A DNA stretch of 64,000 nucleotides from Flavobacterium sp. 245 (GTDB taxonomy: Bacteria; Bacteroidota; Bacteroidia; Flavobacteriales; Flavobacteriaceae): assembly GCF_004362055.1 (NCBI RefSeq), contig NZ_SNXB01000008.1, forward strand, positions 1-64,000. Reading direction: 5' to 3'. Of the stretch, positions 18,627 to 26,745 are shown in pieces (the stretch's first letter is position 1; each line of letters starts with the position of its first letter). The notes under the pieces were generated by a model, which was not told where the DNA came from, ran no database searches, and saw nothing but the letters and a program-made list of their open reading frames with translations. A program made the position numbers and the translations under genes.

Positions 18627-18800
18627 GTCCCGATGGGGCATTTGTATGATAAGATTTTGTTTATTTCCAATATTTAGCTCCTAACGGAGTATATGTGATT
18701 GAGATTTATCCTGGTAGATTGTTTTATTTGTTGCAATATCTCGTAGAGATTACCTGTTGGTAGGAAATAATTAGAAAGAATAGTTTTGTCCCGTAGGGAC
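18627..18800. repeat. Array of four degenerate short palindromes
   Basis: Four related palindromes are spaced at about 50-60 nt: TCCCGATGGGG (18627), CTCCTAACGGAG (18678), ATCTCGTAGAGAT (18739) and GTCCCGTAGGGAC (18788). All have 4-5 bp arms around a TAG/TAA-like centre and are followed by related text (TACCTG or TACAGG). They fill the 340-nt gap between the membrane protein gene and ribF. The CCCGTAGGG type resembles intergenic palindromes I recall from many Bacteroidota genomes; this was not checked by search. Confidence 0.6.
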
Positions 18801-18848
18801 TACAGGTAAACCGCGAAATAAATTCATATTGTTGTTGAAAAATATTTT

Positions 18849-19778
18849 CTAGAACTGAGAAATAAATGCCAAAGCATTTACTTTATCCTGATTTAATTGT
18901 GCTTTCAATAAATCAACCGAACCAAATTTCTGTTCTTCACGCAAATATTTCAGTAAAGAAACCTCAATTTTTTTCCCGTAAATGTCTTCATTAAAATCAA
19001 AAAGATGGACTTCAATTGTTTGCTTTTCACCGCTGACAGTTGGATTGAAACCAATATTCATCATTCCAAAAACTTCTTTTTGCTCTACAATTGCTTTTAC
19101 AGCATAAACACCTGTTTTCGGAATTAATTTGTAATCTTCTTCGATTTGAATATTTGCTGTCGGAAAACCAATTGTTCTTCCTAATTGTCTTCCTTTTACA
19201 ACTTCGCCTGTCAAAAAGTAATTGTATCCAAGATAATCATTGGCCAAAGCCATATTTCCTTCTTGAAGTGCTTTTCTGATTTTGGTTGAACTCACAGAAA
19301 CATCTTGAATTTCCTGAGCTGAAATTTGCTCTACTTCAAAACCATATTCGGCTCCAAAAGCAATTAAATCATCAATATTAGCGGTTCTGTTTCTTCCAAA
19401 ACGATGATCATGTCCAATAATTATTTTTTGAATCTGAAATTGATCTACTAAAATAGAATGAACAAATTCTTCTGCGGTTAATCTTGAAAAACTTTCGTTG
19501 AAAGGGTGAATTACAAGATTTTCAATTCCTGTTGCTTCTAAAAGTTTTGTTTTTTCGGCAATAGTGTTTAGAAGTTTTATTTCCGATTTCTCTTGTAAAA
19601 CCATTCTTGGATGCGGAAAAAAAGTAAGCACTAAACTTTCATATTTGCCATTTTCGGTATTCTGAGTAATTCTTTCCAGAATTTTTTTATGACCAATATG
19701 CACGCCGTCAAAGGTGCCAAGTGTTAGTATTGTCTTCTTGGTCGAATGGAAATCGTTTATAGAATGAAAAAGATTCAA
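18849..19778 (-). CDS. ribF: Bifunctional riboflavin kinase / FAD synthetase
   Basis: RibF phosphorylates riboflavin to FMN and adenylates FMN to FAD in the cytoplasm. The N-terminal nucleotidyltransferase domain shows LGTFDGVHIGHKKIL and the HDHRFGRNR loop; the C-terminal kinase domain shows GRQLGRTIGFPTANI and the NIGFNPT strand. The open frame extends to a TTG at 19802, but that TTG is part of a TAAATTTG promoter element. I therefore prefer TTG 19778, which gives the usual start MNLFHSI and 309 residues. No ATG lies upstream of the first motif. The gene appears monocistronic. Confidence 0.93.
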   Translation of the reverse strand: MNLFHSINDFHSTKKTILTLGTFDGVHIGHKKILERITQNTENGKYESLVLTFFPHPRMVLQEKSEIKLLNTIAEKTKLLEATGIENLVIHPFNESFSRLTAEEFVHSILVDQFQIQKIIIGHDHRFGRNRTANIDDLIAFGAEYGFEVEQISAQEIQDVSVSSTKIRKALQEGNMALANDYLGYNYFLTGEVVKGRQLGRTIGFPTANIQIEEDYKLIPKTGVYAVKAIVEQKEVFGMMNIGFNPTVSGEKQTIEVHLFDFNEDIYGKKIEVSLLKYLREEQKFGSVDLLKAQLNQDKVNALAFISQF

Positions 19779-19799
19779 AACAAATAATTTAAGATGCTG

Positions 19800-19807
19800 C
19801 AAATTTA
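19800..19807 (-). promoter_or_regulatory. ribF -7 promoter element
   Basis: TAAATTTG on the minus strand matches TAnnTTTG and lies 21 nt before the preferred TTG start. It overlaps the most upstream possible start, which argues against that start. Confidence 0.5.
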
Positions 19808-19973
19808 TACTATCTATTTTGAATTTGATGCCAAGGCGAATTGATTTTTTTGAAAGAAGATCGTTTCTTTTTGTGAAAATACGCCAACTCGTCGACTAAA
19901 AAACGTTAAATGTCGTTTATATGTAAGAATTTAATTTAATTGACTTAATTTTGATTTATCAACGCCGCCAAAT

Positions 19974-22646
19974 ATGAAAAAACTTTTACTCTCTTTATTT
20001 TTTATTGTTTTCTGTACTGTTTTAAAAGCCCAAAACACTGATTTGTGGCAAAAAAGCAGTGCAAATTCTCTTTTGAATAAAAGAATAAATGCATCAGATT
20101 CGGAAAAATTATATTATAAATTAAATGCACAACTACTTCAAATAAAGTTGGCATCGGCTACAGGAAAAGGATCAAAAAATAACAATGTCGAAATAACAAT
20201 TCCTAATTCTTCGGGAATTTTAGAGCGTTTCATCGTTTGGGAATCTTCTAATTTTGAGGCTGAACTTCAAGCTAAATATCCTGAAATAAGAGCTTATGAA
20301 GGAAGCGGTGTAGATGATAAAACTGCCAAAATACATTTCAGCGTTTCTCCACTTGGGCTTCAGACGATGGTTTTTCGTTCTGATAAATCGACTGAATTTA
20401 TTGAGGAAAATCCAGATGATAAAACAGAATATGTCTTATTTTCAAAAAACACGTCGGCTTCAAAAAGACTTATTTGTAAAACTGATGATGCGATTTTGAG
20501 TAAAAGTAGTACTGGAAAAACGACGAATGCAGCATCAAGCGCTAAAGTTTTTAAAACAATGCGTCTGGCTTTGTCATGTACAGCGGAATATACTGCTTTT
20601 TTTGGCGGAACAAAAGCATTGGCACTTGCTGGAATGAATAATACACTGACTCGAGTAAATGGCGTTTTTAATAAAGATCTGGCTGTAAAATTAGTTTTGA
20701 TTGATAATAATGATGCTGTAATTTATACTGATGCTACTTTAGATCCCTATTCAAATGCTTCTACAGGTGCTGATGGCGCATGGAATCAAGAAGTCCAAAC
20801 TACTTTGACAAATGTAATTGGGAATGCCAATTATGATATTGGACATTTATTTGGCGCTTCTGGCGGAGGCGGTAATGCCGGATGTATCGGCTGTGTCTGT
20901 ACAAATCCAACAACGAATGTTCCTTTAGGAAAAGGTAGTGCGTACACATCGCCTTCAGATGCTAAACCGCAGGGAGATACTTTTGATATTGATTTTGTGG
21001 CGCATGAATTCGGGCATCAATTAGGTGCAAATCATACTTTTTCTTATGATTCTGAAGAAAGAACAAACGTAAACGTTGAGCCTGGAAGCGGTTCTACAAT
21101 TATGGCTTATGCAGGAGTAACGGGTGATTATGATATTCAAGATACTTCAGATGATTATTTTGCTTATGTAAGTATCAGACAAATTCAGAATACGTTGGCT
21201 AATAAAACCTGTCCGGTAAATACCGCAATTACAAATAATCCGCCGGTTGTTAGTGCGGGTAATGATTTTACAATCCCAATAAGTACCGCTTTTATTCTAA
21301 CAGGAACAGGCTCTGATGCTGAAGGAGATTCAGTTACTTATAATTGGGAAGAAAACGACAACGCAACTACAACTTCCGGAAGTACAAGTATAGCGTATTC
21401 AACAAAACCAGACGGACCGTTGTTTCGTTCTGTAATTCCAAGTGCTAGCACAGTTCGATATATGCCAAGTTACAATTATGTTCTTCAAAACAGGCTTACC
21501 ACAACTTGGGAATCTGTCTCGTCAATTGCACGAACACTACATTTTACATTGACAGGACGTGATAATGCAGCTCAAGGCGCAGCGCAGACATTTACTGATG
21601 ATATGGTTGTAAATGTTGTTTCAACAGCCGGACCTTTTGCAGTAACTTCGCATACCAATGATAATGTAAGCTGGTGGCAGGGATTGAGTGAAACGGTGAC
21701 TTGGAGTGTAAATAATACAAATTCGCTTGCGGGTGCTTCAGCAGTAAATATTAAGTTATCTACTGATGGAGGCGTTACATTTCCTATAATTTTGGCTTCG
21801 AATACAGCAAATGACGGTACTGAGACTATTGTACTTCCTACAAGTGTTCCTTCGTCTAAAAACTGCAGAATTCTGATTGAACCAACAGGGAATATTTTCT
21901 ATGCAATAAACAGCAAACCATTTGCAGTTGGTTATACTTCGAACCCATCTTGTGATACTTATAGTTTTGGAAGTTCATTTTCAATTCCTAATACAACCAC
22001 TTTTGTTACAAGAACTGTTACTGTTCCAGCATCTGAAGCAACAGTTACAGATGTAAACGTTTCTGTCAATATAACACACGATAAATTTTCTGATATAGAA
22101 CTTCAGATAGTAAGTCCTGCTGGAACTATTGTCCGATTGTTCAATAAAAACTGCGGATCGACAAAATCTACTTTAGCAATGCAGTTTGATGATTCAGGCG
22201 CTGCTTTAGATTGTGCTAGAACGACTGAGCAAATTGTCTTGCCGGTTGATGTTTTGAGTGCTTTCAATGGTGAAAGTACGCAAGGAACTTGGACTCTTAG
22301 AGTTAGAGATGCTGTGGTTGGGAACTTCGGAACATTAAATTCGGCTTCAATTACTATTTGCGGTCAGACTTATACGCTGGGAACACCTAATTTTGATACT
22401 ATTGACTTTAGTCTTTATCCAAATCCAAATAAAGGAAATTTTACAATTAAGTTTCAAAGTGAGTCAGCAACGGGTGTAAAAGTTTTTGTTCACGATATTT
22501 TAGGCAAAACGGTTTATTCAAAAACTTTTGAGAGCACATCAAATTTTGATCAAAATATCCAGCTTCCAAACGCCGTTTCGGGAGTTTATCTGGTTACTGT
22601 TATTGATGGAGAAAGAAGAACAGTTAAAAAGCTCATTATAAATTAA
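19974..22646 (+). CDS. Secreted zinc metalloprotease with P domain and T9SS type A signal
   Basis: This 890-residue protein has a signal peptide (MKKLLLSLFFIVFCTVLKAQ), a pro-region, and a reprolysin-like metallopeptidase domain. The zinc motif HExxHxxGxxH is His344, Glu345, His348 and His354 (HEFGHQLGANH), followed by a Met-turn in TIMAYAG. Beta-sandwich domains follow. Residues of about 660-800 resemble a proprotein-convertase P domain (VNVSVNITHDKFSDIEL). The last 80 residues are a T9SS type A sorting domain (FSLYPNPNKGNF, SGVYLVTV, KKLI). It should be secreted through the outer membrane and degrade external protein. It is bounded by a terminator shared with comF. Confidence 0.92.
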   Translation: MKKLLLSLFFIVFCTVLKAQNTDLWQKSSANSLLNKRINASDSEKLYYKLNAQLLQIKLASATGKGSKNNNVEITIPNSSGILERFIVWESSNFEAELQAKYPEIRAYEGSGVDDKTAKIHFSVSPLGLQTMVFRSDKSTEFIEENPDDKTEYVLFSKNTSASKRLICKTDDAILSKSSTGKTTNAASSAKVFKTMRLALSCTAEYTAFFGGTKALALAGMNNTLTRVNGVFNKDLAVKLVLIDNNDAVIYTDATLDPYSNASTGADGAWNQEVQTTLTNVIGNANYDIGHLFGASGGGGNAGCIGCVCTNPTTNVPLGKGSAYTSPSDAKPQGDTFDIDFVAHEFGHQLGANHTFSYDSEERTNVNVEPGSGSTIMAYAGVTGDYDIQDTSDDYFAYVSIRQIQNTLANKTCPVNTAITNNPPVVSAGNDFTIPISTAFILTGTGSDAEGDSVTYNWEENDNATTTSGSTSIAYSTKPDGPLFRSVIPSASTVRYMPSYNYVLQNRLTTTWESVSSIARTLHFTLTGRDNAAQGAAQTFTDDMVVNVVSTAGPFAVTSHTNDNVSWWQGLSETVTWSVNNTNSLAGASAVNIKLSTDGGVTFPIILASNTANDGTETIVLPTSVPSSKNCRILIEPTGNIFYAINSKPFAVGYTSNPSCDTYSFGSSFSIPNTTTFVTRTVTVPASEATVTDVNVSVNITHDKFSDIELQIVSPAGTIVRLFNKNCGSTKSTLAMQFDDSGAALDCARTTEQIVLPVDVLSAFNGESTQGTWTLRVRDAVVGNFGTLNSASITICGQTYTLGTPNFDTIDFSLYPNPNKGNFTIKFQSESATGVKVFVHDILGKTVYSKTFESTSNFDQNIQLPNAVSGVYLVTVIDGERRTVKKLIIN

Positions 22647-22671
22647 AATCCAAGTCAGAAAAACAAAATTC

Positions 22672-22714
22672 AAATTCCAAATTCCAAAAACCAACAAATT
22701 GGAATTTGGAATTT
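22672..22714. terminator. Shared terminator between metalloprotease and comF
   Basis: A 16-bp stem AAATTCCAAATTCCAA with its complement and an 11-nt loop lies in the 74-nt gap between two convergent genes. T residues on either side suit both directions. Confidence 0.75.
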
Positions 22715-22720
22715 TCTTTT

Positions 22721-23404
22721 TTATGAGTTCGCCATAGCCATGCACACAATACTGATTTTTGCTCCCGGAATTTTTAGTAACGCTTTCGCACACGCTTCCA
22801 GTGTTGATCCCGTTGTCAAAACATCATCAACAATTAAAAAGTGTTTGTTGTGGTTTTCTTCAGAGAATTTGACGTCAAAAATGTTTTCAATATTTTCAGA
22901 ACGGCCAAGAAGATTCTTTTTTGACTGTGTTTTCGAATATTTTTTTCGGTATAAAACAGAATCGTTAAAAGTGAGATGTAGTCCTTCCGAAATTGCTTTG
23001 GCAAAAGTAGTAACCTGATTATAACCGCGTTCTTTGAATTTTTTAGGATGAAGCGGTACAGGAATAATAACTTCGAAAGGATTTTTTAATCGAAGTTCTT
23101 TTAAATCGTCTGCATACCAATTTCCAAGAACTGTCCCAATTTCTTCATGTCCTTTGTATTTTAAGTTATGAATCAGTTCCTGAACAATTCCTTTTTTGAT
23201 AAAATACAATAAAGCCGATACGTGCTCAATTTCAACTTTTCCGTAAAATTTTTTTACAGCTTCGTTTTCAGAATCGAGATGATATTGCGTCAGAGGTAAT
23301 TCGTGACGGCAATTGGTGCATAAAACAGTTTCATTAGTCATTAAAACAGCGTGGCATCCAGAGCAAACTTTCGGGAAAAAGAGATTTATTATAGAATTAA
23401 ACAC
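22721..23404 (-). CDS. comF: ComF family phosphoribosyltransferase-like protein
   Basis: ComF proteins are linked to DNA uptake and natural transformation; they combine an N-terminal zinc finger with a PRTase fold. Here the finger is CSGCHAVL...CTNC, and the PRPP loop is VDDVLTTGSTLEAC near the C-terminus. The open frame reaches TTG 23443, but a TAGTTTTG promoter element lies within that extension. I prefer GTG 23404, which begins MFNSIINLFFPKVCSGC and gives 227 residues. Fold and family are firm; a role in competence in this organism is inferred from the family only. Confidence 0.88.
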   Translation of the reverse strand: MFNSIINLFFPKVCSGCHAVLMTNETVLCTNCRHELPLTQYHLDSENEAVKKFYGKVEIEHVSALLYFIKKGIVQELIHNLKYKGHEEIGTVLGNWYADDLKELRLKNPFEVIIPVPLHPKKFKERGYNQVTTFAKAISEGLHLTFNDSVLYRKKYSKTQSKKNLLGRSENIENIFDVKFSEENHNKHFLIVDDVLTTGSTLEACAKALLKIPGAKISIVCMAMANS

Positions 23405-23424
23405 ATATAGAAAGAATTTAGTTA

Positions 23425-23432
23425 CAAAACTA
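23425..23432 (-). promoter_or_regulatory. comF -7 promoter element
   Basis: TAGTTTTG on the minus strand lies 20 nt upstream of GTG 23404 and supports the shorter comF reading frame. Confidence 0.5.
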
Positions 23433-23487
23433 ACGAAATTCAAACTTCAATCTTTATTATTTTTCTTTTTTTTAAAAGGACTTTTTA

Positions 23488-23495
23488 TATTTTTG
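23488..23495 (+). promoter_or_regulatory. glyS -7 promoter element, almost at the start codon
   Basis: TATTTTTG matches TAnnTTTG and ends only 7 nt before ATG 23503. Transcription would begin at or within a few bases of the start codon, giving a leaderless or nearly leaderless mRNA. Confidence 0.6.
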
Positions 23496-23502
23496 CATCA
23501 CT

Positions 23503-25044
23503 ATGGCAAAACAAGAAGATTTATTTAAGAATGTGGTTTCGCACGCAAAAGAGTACGGATTTATTTTTCCGTCAAGCGAAGTATACGATGGATTGAGTGC
23601 AGTGTATGATTATGCACAAAATGGTGTCGAGTTAAAAAAGAATATTCGTGAATATTGGTGGAAATCAATGGTTCAGATGAATGAAAATATTGTTGGTTTA
23701 GATGCAGCGATATTAATGCACCCAACGACCTGGAAAGCTTCGGGCCACGTTGATGCATTCAATGATCCTTTGATTGATAATAAAGATTCTAAAAAAAGAT
23801 ATAGAGCTGACGTTTTAGTAGAAGATTTTGCTGAAAAAATTAATCTGAAAGCTAAAAAAGAAATCGAAAAAGCAAAAGCTCGTTTTGGCGATGCATTCAA
23901 TGAAGAAGAATTTGTAACTACAAATGCTCGTGTAATTGAATATTTGGCTAAAGAAAGAGAAATCAGAGAGCGTTTAGGACGTTCTTTGGGCAATGGAGAT
24001 TTAGAAGATGTAAAAGCTTTGATCGAAGAGCTTGAAATTGCTGATCCTGAAACGGGTTCTAGAAACTGGACAGATGTTAAGCAATTCAACTTAATGTTTG
24101 GAACTAAATTAGGAGCTTCTGCAGAATCTGCGATGGATCTTTATTTACGTCCAGAAACAGCTCAAGGTATTTTTGTGAACTTTTTAAATGTTCAGAAATC
24201 TGGTCGTATGAAAGTTCCGTTTGGAATTGCTCAAACCGGAAAAGCGTTTAGAAACGAAATTGTTGCAAGACAGTTTATTTTCCGTATGCGTGAATTCGAA
24301 CAAATGGAAATGCAGTTTTTCGTGCGTCCGGGAGAAGAAATGCAATGGTATGAGCACTGGAAAACAACACGTTTAAACTGGCATTTATCTTTAGGATTAG
24401 GAAAAGAGAACTATCGTTTTCATGATCACGAAAAATTAGCGCATTACGCTAATGCAGCGGCAGATATTGAATTCAACTTCCCATTTGGTTTCAAAGAATT
24501 AGAAGGAATTCACTCTCGTACTGATTTTGACTTAAAAGCACACGAACAATATTCAGGAAGAAAACTGCAATATTTTGATCCTGAATTAAATGAAAACTAC
24601 GTGCCATACGTAGTGGAAACTTCAGTTGGTTTAGATCGTATGTTTTTAGCTGTTTTTGCAACATCGTTGCAAGAAGAAACTTTAGAGGATGGTTCATCAA
24701 GAACAGTGCTTAAATTGCCTGCAGTTTTAGCGCCAACAAAGGCAGCAGTATTGCCATTAATAAAGAGAGATGGTTTACCAGAAGTTTCTAAAAAAATCAT
24801 CGAAGATTTAAAATGGGATTTCAATGTTGCTTATGATGAAAAAGATGCAGTTGGACGCCGTTATAGAAGACAAGATGCTCTAGGAACACCATTTTGTATC
24901 ACTGTTGATCACCAAACATTAGAAGACGAAACAGTAACTATTCGTCATAGAGATACAATGAAACAAGATCGCGTTAAAATTTCTGAATTGAGAGCGATTA
25001 TTGAAAATGAAGTTTCGATGAAAAACTGGTTGATGAAAATGTAA
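23503..25044 (+). CDS. glyS: Glycine--tRNA ligase, dimeric type
   Basis: This cytoplasmic class II aminoacyl-tRNA synthetase charges tRNA-Gly. The 513 residues fit the single-chain alpha2 form, not the bacterial alpha2-beta2 form. Visible motifs are LRPETAQGIFVNF, the motif 2 strand FRNEIVARQFIFRMREFEQ, GIHSRTDFDL, and motif 3 (SVGLDRMFLA). The C-terminal anticodon-binding domain includes VGRRYRRQDALGTPFC and VTIRHRD. The ATG lies next to a -7 element. It diverges from comF and ends in its own terminator. Assignment is firm. Confidence 0.97.
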   Translation: MAKQEDLFKNVVSHAKEYGFIFPSSEVYDGLSAVYDYAQNGVELKKNIREYWWKSMVQMNENIVGLDAAILMHPTTWKASGHVDAFNDPLIDNKDSKKRYRADVLVEDFAEKINLKAKKEIEKAKARFGDAFNEEEFVTTNARVIEYLAKEREIRERLGRSLGNGDLEDVKALIEELEIADPETGSRNWTDVKQFNLMFGTKLGASAESAMDLYLRPETAQGIFVNFLNVQKSGRMKVPFGIAQTGKAFRNEIVARQFIFRMREFEQMEMQFFVRPGEEMQWYEHWKTTRLNWHLSLGLGKENYRFHDHEKLAHYANAAADIEFNFPFGFKELEGIHSRTDFDLKAHEQYSGRKLQYFDPELNENYVPYVVETSVGLDRMFLAVFATSLQEETLEDGSSRTVLKLPAVLAPTKAAVLPLIKRDGLPEVSKKIIEDLKWDFNVAYDEKDAVGRRYRRQDALGTPFCITVDHQTLEDETVTIRHRDTMKQDRVKISELRAIIENEVSMKNWLMKM

Positions 25045-25065
25045 TTTTCTCAATTAAAATTATAT

Positions 25066-25103
25066 AAATCCCAAATTCCTTCTTAGGAGTTTGGGATTTT
25101 TTT
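25066..25103 (+). terminator. glyS terminator
   Basis: A stem AAATCCCAAATTCCT paired to AGGAGTTTGGGATTT with one mismatch is followed by T residues, 22 nt after the stop. Confidence 0.8.
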
Positions 25104-25298
25104 AATTTTGAAAAATGCATTTCGTCGAACTTTTATGCATTTCATCTTTATGTATTAACATTTTGGTGTAATGTGTTAACAATGAATTATTTGCGTAAAT
25201 TAATTGTGTAAATTTAATTGCACATCATACGCGAAAATTAGAAAGTGAATCGGGTACTTAAAATACTTTGATTCATTTAAAAATTATTTAAAACAAAA

Positions 25299-26198
25299 TT
25301 GAGAAAATATTCCTACATTATAATTGACAATGACGCTGAAAGTGTTTTGAAAACCAGAATCGTTGCAGAAGGTTTTTCGGAATTAACTTTTATAGCATCG
25401 GCGACGAATTATCAGCAGGGATTAAATTTGGTTTTAGAGCACAGGCCGTACTTTATTTTTCTAGAAATCGATCCTCAAGACAGCGCAAGTAATTTATCAC
25501 TCGCTTTCATTGGCGAATTGTATCGATTTTTATCTGTGATACCAAAAATTATTATTACGACTGTCACAAAAGAGTTGGCTTTTGATGCCATTCAGTATGG
25601 CGTTTTTGATTATATCTTAAAACCTTTGACTCATGTCGATCTTGTAAAAACACTTTTGAAGCTCGAAAAAGTGCTTTTTGAGTCAAAAGAACAAAAAACT
25701 TCTGTAAGTGAATCATCGGTCGCTATTTTAGAAGAAAACGTGTCAGAGGTCAAAATAACACCTTTCATAGAGGAGAAGGAACAAATTGAGGCTAAAGAAG
25801 AAGCACCAGTTATAATTCAAGAAGTACAAATACAACAAATTCCAGAGAAACCACTTATTCTTTGTATTAAGTCATATGGCGATTATCGTTACATGAATGC
25901 GGCTGATATCTGCTATTTTCAAGCCGATAATAATTCCACTGATATTTATTTAAATTCGGGCGAAATGGTTACCGCTTTTAAAACTTTAAAGCATTTTGAA
26001 AGTATTTTAGTACATCCTTTTATCCGAATTCATAATAGCTACATCATCAATCAAAACTACATTTCGAGAATTCATAACGGAAACTCAGTTTGTTACATTA
26101 AAAATTCTACTAAAAAGATCCCTTTTTCCAAAACTTACAAAGCAAATGTCGATTTAATCATTGCTAATTTTTCTGCGGGTAATTACATAGAGATCTAA
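25299..26198 (+). CDS. LytTR-family regulator with pseudo-receiver domain
   Basis: This 299-residue protein starts at TTG 25299 (MRKYSYIIIDNDAES). Residues 1-125 have the receiver fold: an acidic pocket (IDND), the signalling Thr region (IIITTV) and the invariant Lys (ILKPL). The phospho-acceptor position in FLEIDP is Glu56, not Asp. A Glu-rich linker of about 60 residues (IEEKEQIEAKEEAP) leads to a C-terminal LytTR DNA-binding domain (YMNAADICYFQADNN, HPFIRIHNSYIIN, IPFSKTYK). It is most likely a transcription factor that does not depend on ordinary Asp phosphorylation. It lies 176 nt before the exported repeat peptide gene, which may be a target. Confidence 0.88.
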   Translation: MRKYSYIIIDNDAESVLKTRIVAEGFSELTFIASATNYQQGLNLVLEHRPYFIFLEIDPQDSASNLSLAFIGELYRFLSVIPKIIITTVTKELAFDAIQYGVFDYILKPLTHVDLVKTLLKLEKVLFESKEQKTSVSESSVAILEENVSEVKITPFIEEKEQIEAKEEAPVIIQEVQIQQIPEKPLILCIKSYGDYRYMNAADICYFQADNNSTDIYLNSGEMVTAFKTLKHFESILVHPFIRIHNSYIINQNYISRIHNGNSVCYIKNSTKKIPFSKTYKANVDLIIANFSAGNYIEI

Positions 26199-26374
26199 AA
26201 ACTAGATAATTACACGAATTTGACGTCCAGTGACTATCATTTGGGCATGATCTACCATAAACTTCATTTTTCATGTAAATTTTTTTTGTTGATGGGTATA
26301 ATTTTACCAAACCGAAACGCAAAGAGCGTACGGTCCCAAAAACAAAAAATCAAAAACACTTAATACCTCAGATC

Positions 26375-26650
26375 ATGAAAAAAACAGCTTTAACTTTCGG
26401 ATTATTTTCTTTAGTAATGGTAGCAACTTCTTTTACAACTCCTGAAAATACATATTTAGCTTCTTCAGATACTATTAAAATTTTATCTATTGACGGTGGA
26501 GCAACAGGAAGAACAAAGAAACTTGATTTTCAAGATATTGATGGTGGTGCGACAGGTAGAACAAAAAAACTTGATTTTCATGGAACAAGTGATCAAGCAA
26601 GCTTTGCTAGTGTAAATCAATCATTTGGATCAGATAAAAAAATAGACTAA
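26375..26650 (+). CDS. Small exported protein with two conserved 16-residue repeats
   Basis: This 91-residue protein is not recognised. It has a signal peptide (MKKTALTFGLFSLVMVATSF) and two tandem 16-residue units at residues 39-54 and 55-70. Each contains the identical 14-residue core IDGGATGRTKKLDF. A Ser/Asp-rich tail ends GSDKKID. The two cores differ by five synonymous and no non-synonymous changes, which points to selection on the peptide. It sits between a LytTR regulator and a sensor kinase pair on the same strand and has its own terminator. A role as a secreted signal or structural peptide is inference only. Confidence 0.75.
   Translation: MKKTALTFGLFSLVMVATSFTTPENTYLASSDTIKILSIDGGATGRTKKLDFQDIDGGATGRTKKLDFHGTSDQASFASVNQSFGSDKKID
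26489..26584 (+). repeat. Two 48-nt in-frame coding repeats
   Basis: Units 26489-26536 and 26537-26584 encode the 16-residue repeats. Over the first 14 codons only third positions differ (five sites), with no amino-acid change. Confidence 0.9.
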
Positions 26651-26671
26651 TTTTTAGAAGTAATATATAGC

Positions 26672-26703
26672 AAGGCTGTCAATTTATTGACAGCCTTTTT
26701 TTA
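26672..26703 (+). terminator. Terminator after repeat-peptide gene
   Basis: A perfect 11-bp stem AAGGCTGTCAA/TTGACAGCCTT with a 4-nt loop is followed by a T run, 21 nt after the stop. It separates the peptide gene from the kinase gene. Confidence 0.88.
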
Positions 26704-26718
26704 TGTGCATAGTTTTAG

Positions 26719-26726
26719 TATTTTTG
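26719..26726 (+). promoter_or_regulatory. Promoter element of the kinase/regulator operon
   Basis: TATTTTTG matches TAnnTTTG and lies 19 nt upstream of TTG 26746, just after the preceding terminator. An AAGGA sequence lies between it and the start. Confidence 0.55.
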
Positions 26727-26745
26727 GTAAAACTCATAAGGACAA

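Noticed and set aside
18627..18800. Possible structured RNA gene
   Set aside because: Hairpins are short and spaced by AT-rich text with no common fold of a known RNA family and no clear promoter or terminator.
22721..23443. Longer comF frame starting at TTG 23443
   Set aside because: The extension contains the TAGTTTTG promoter box, so it is probably not translated.
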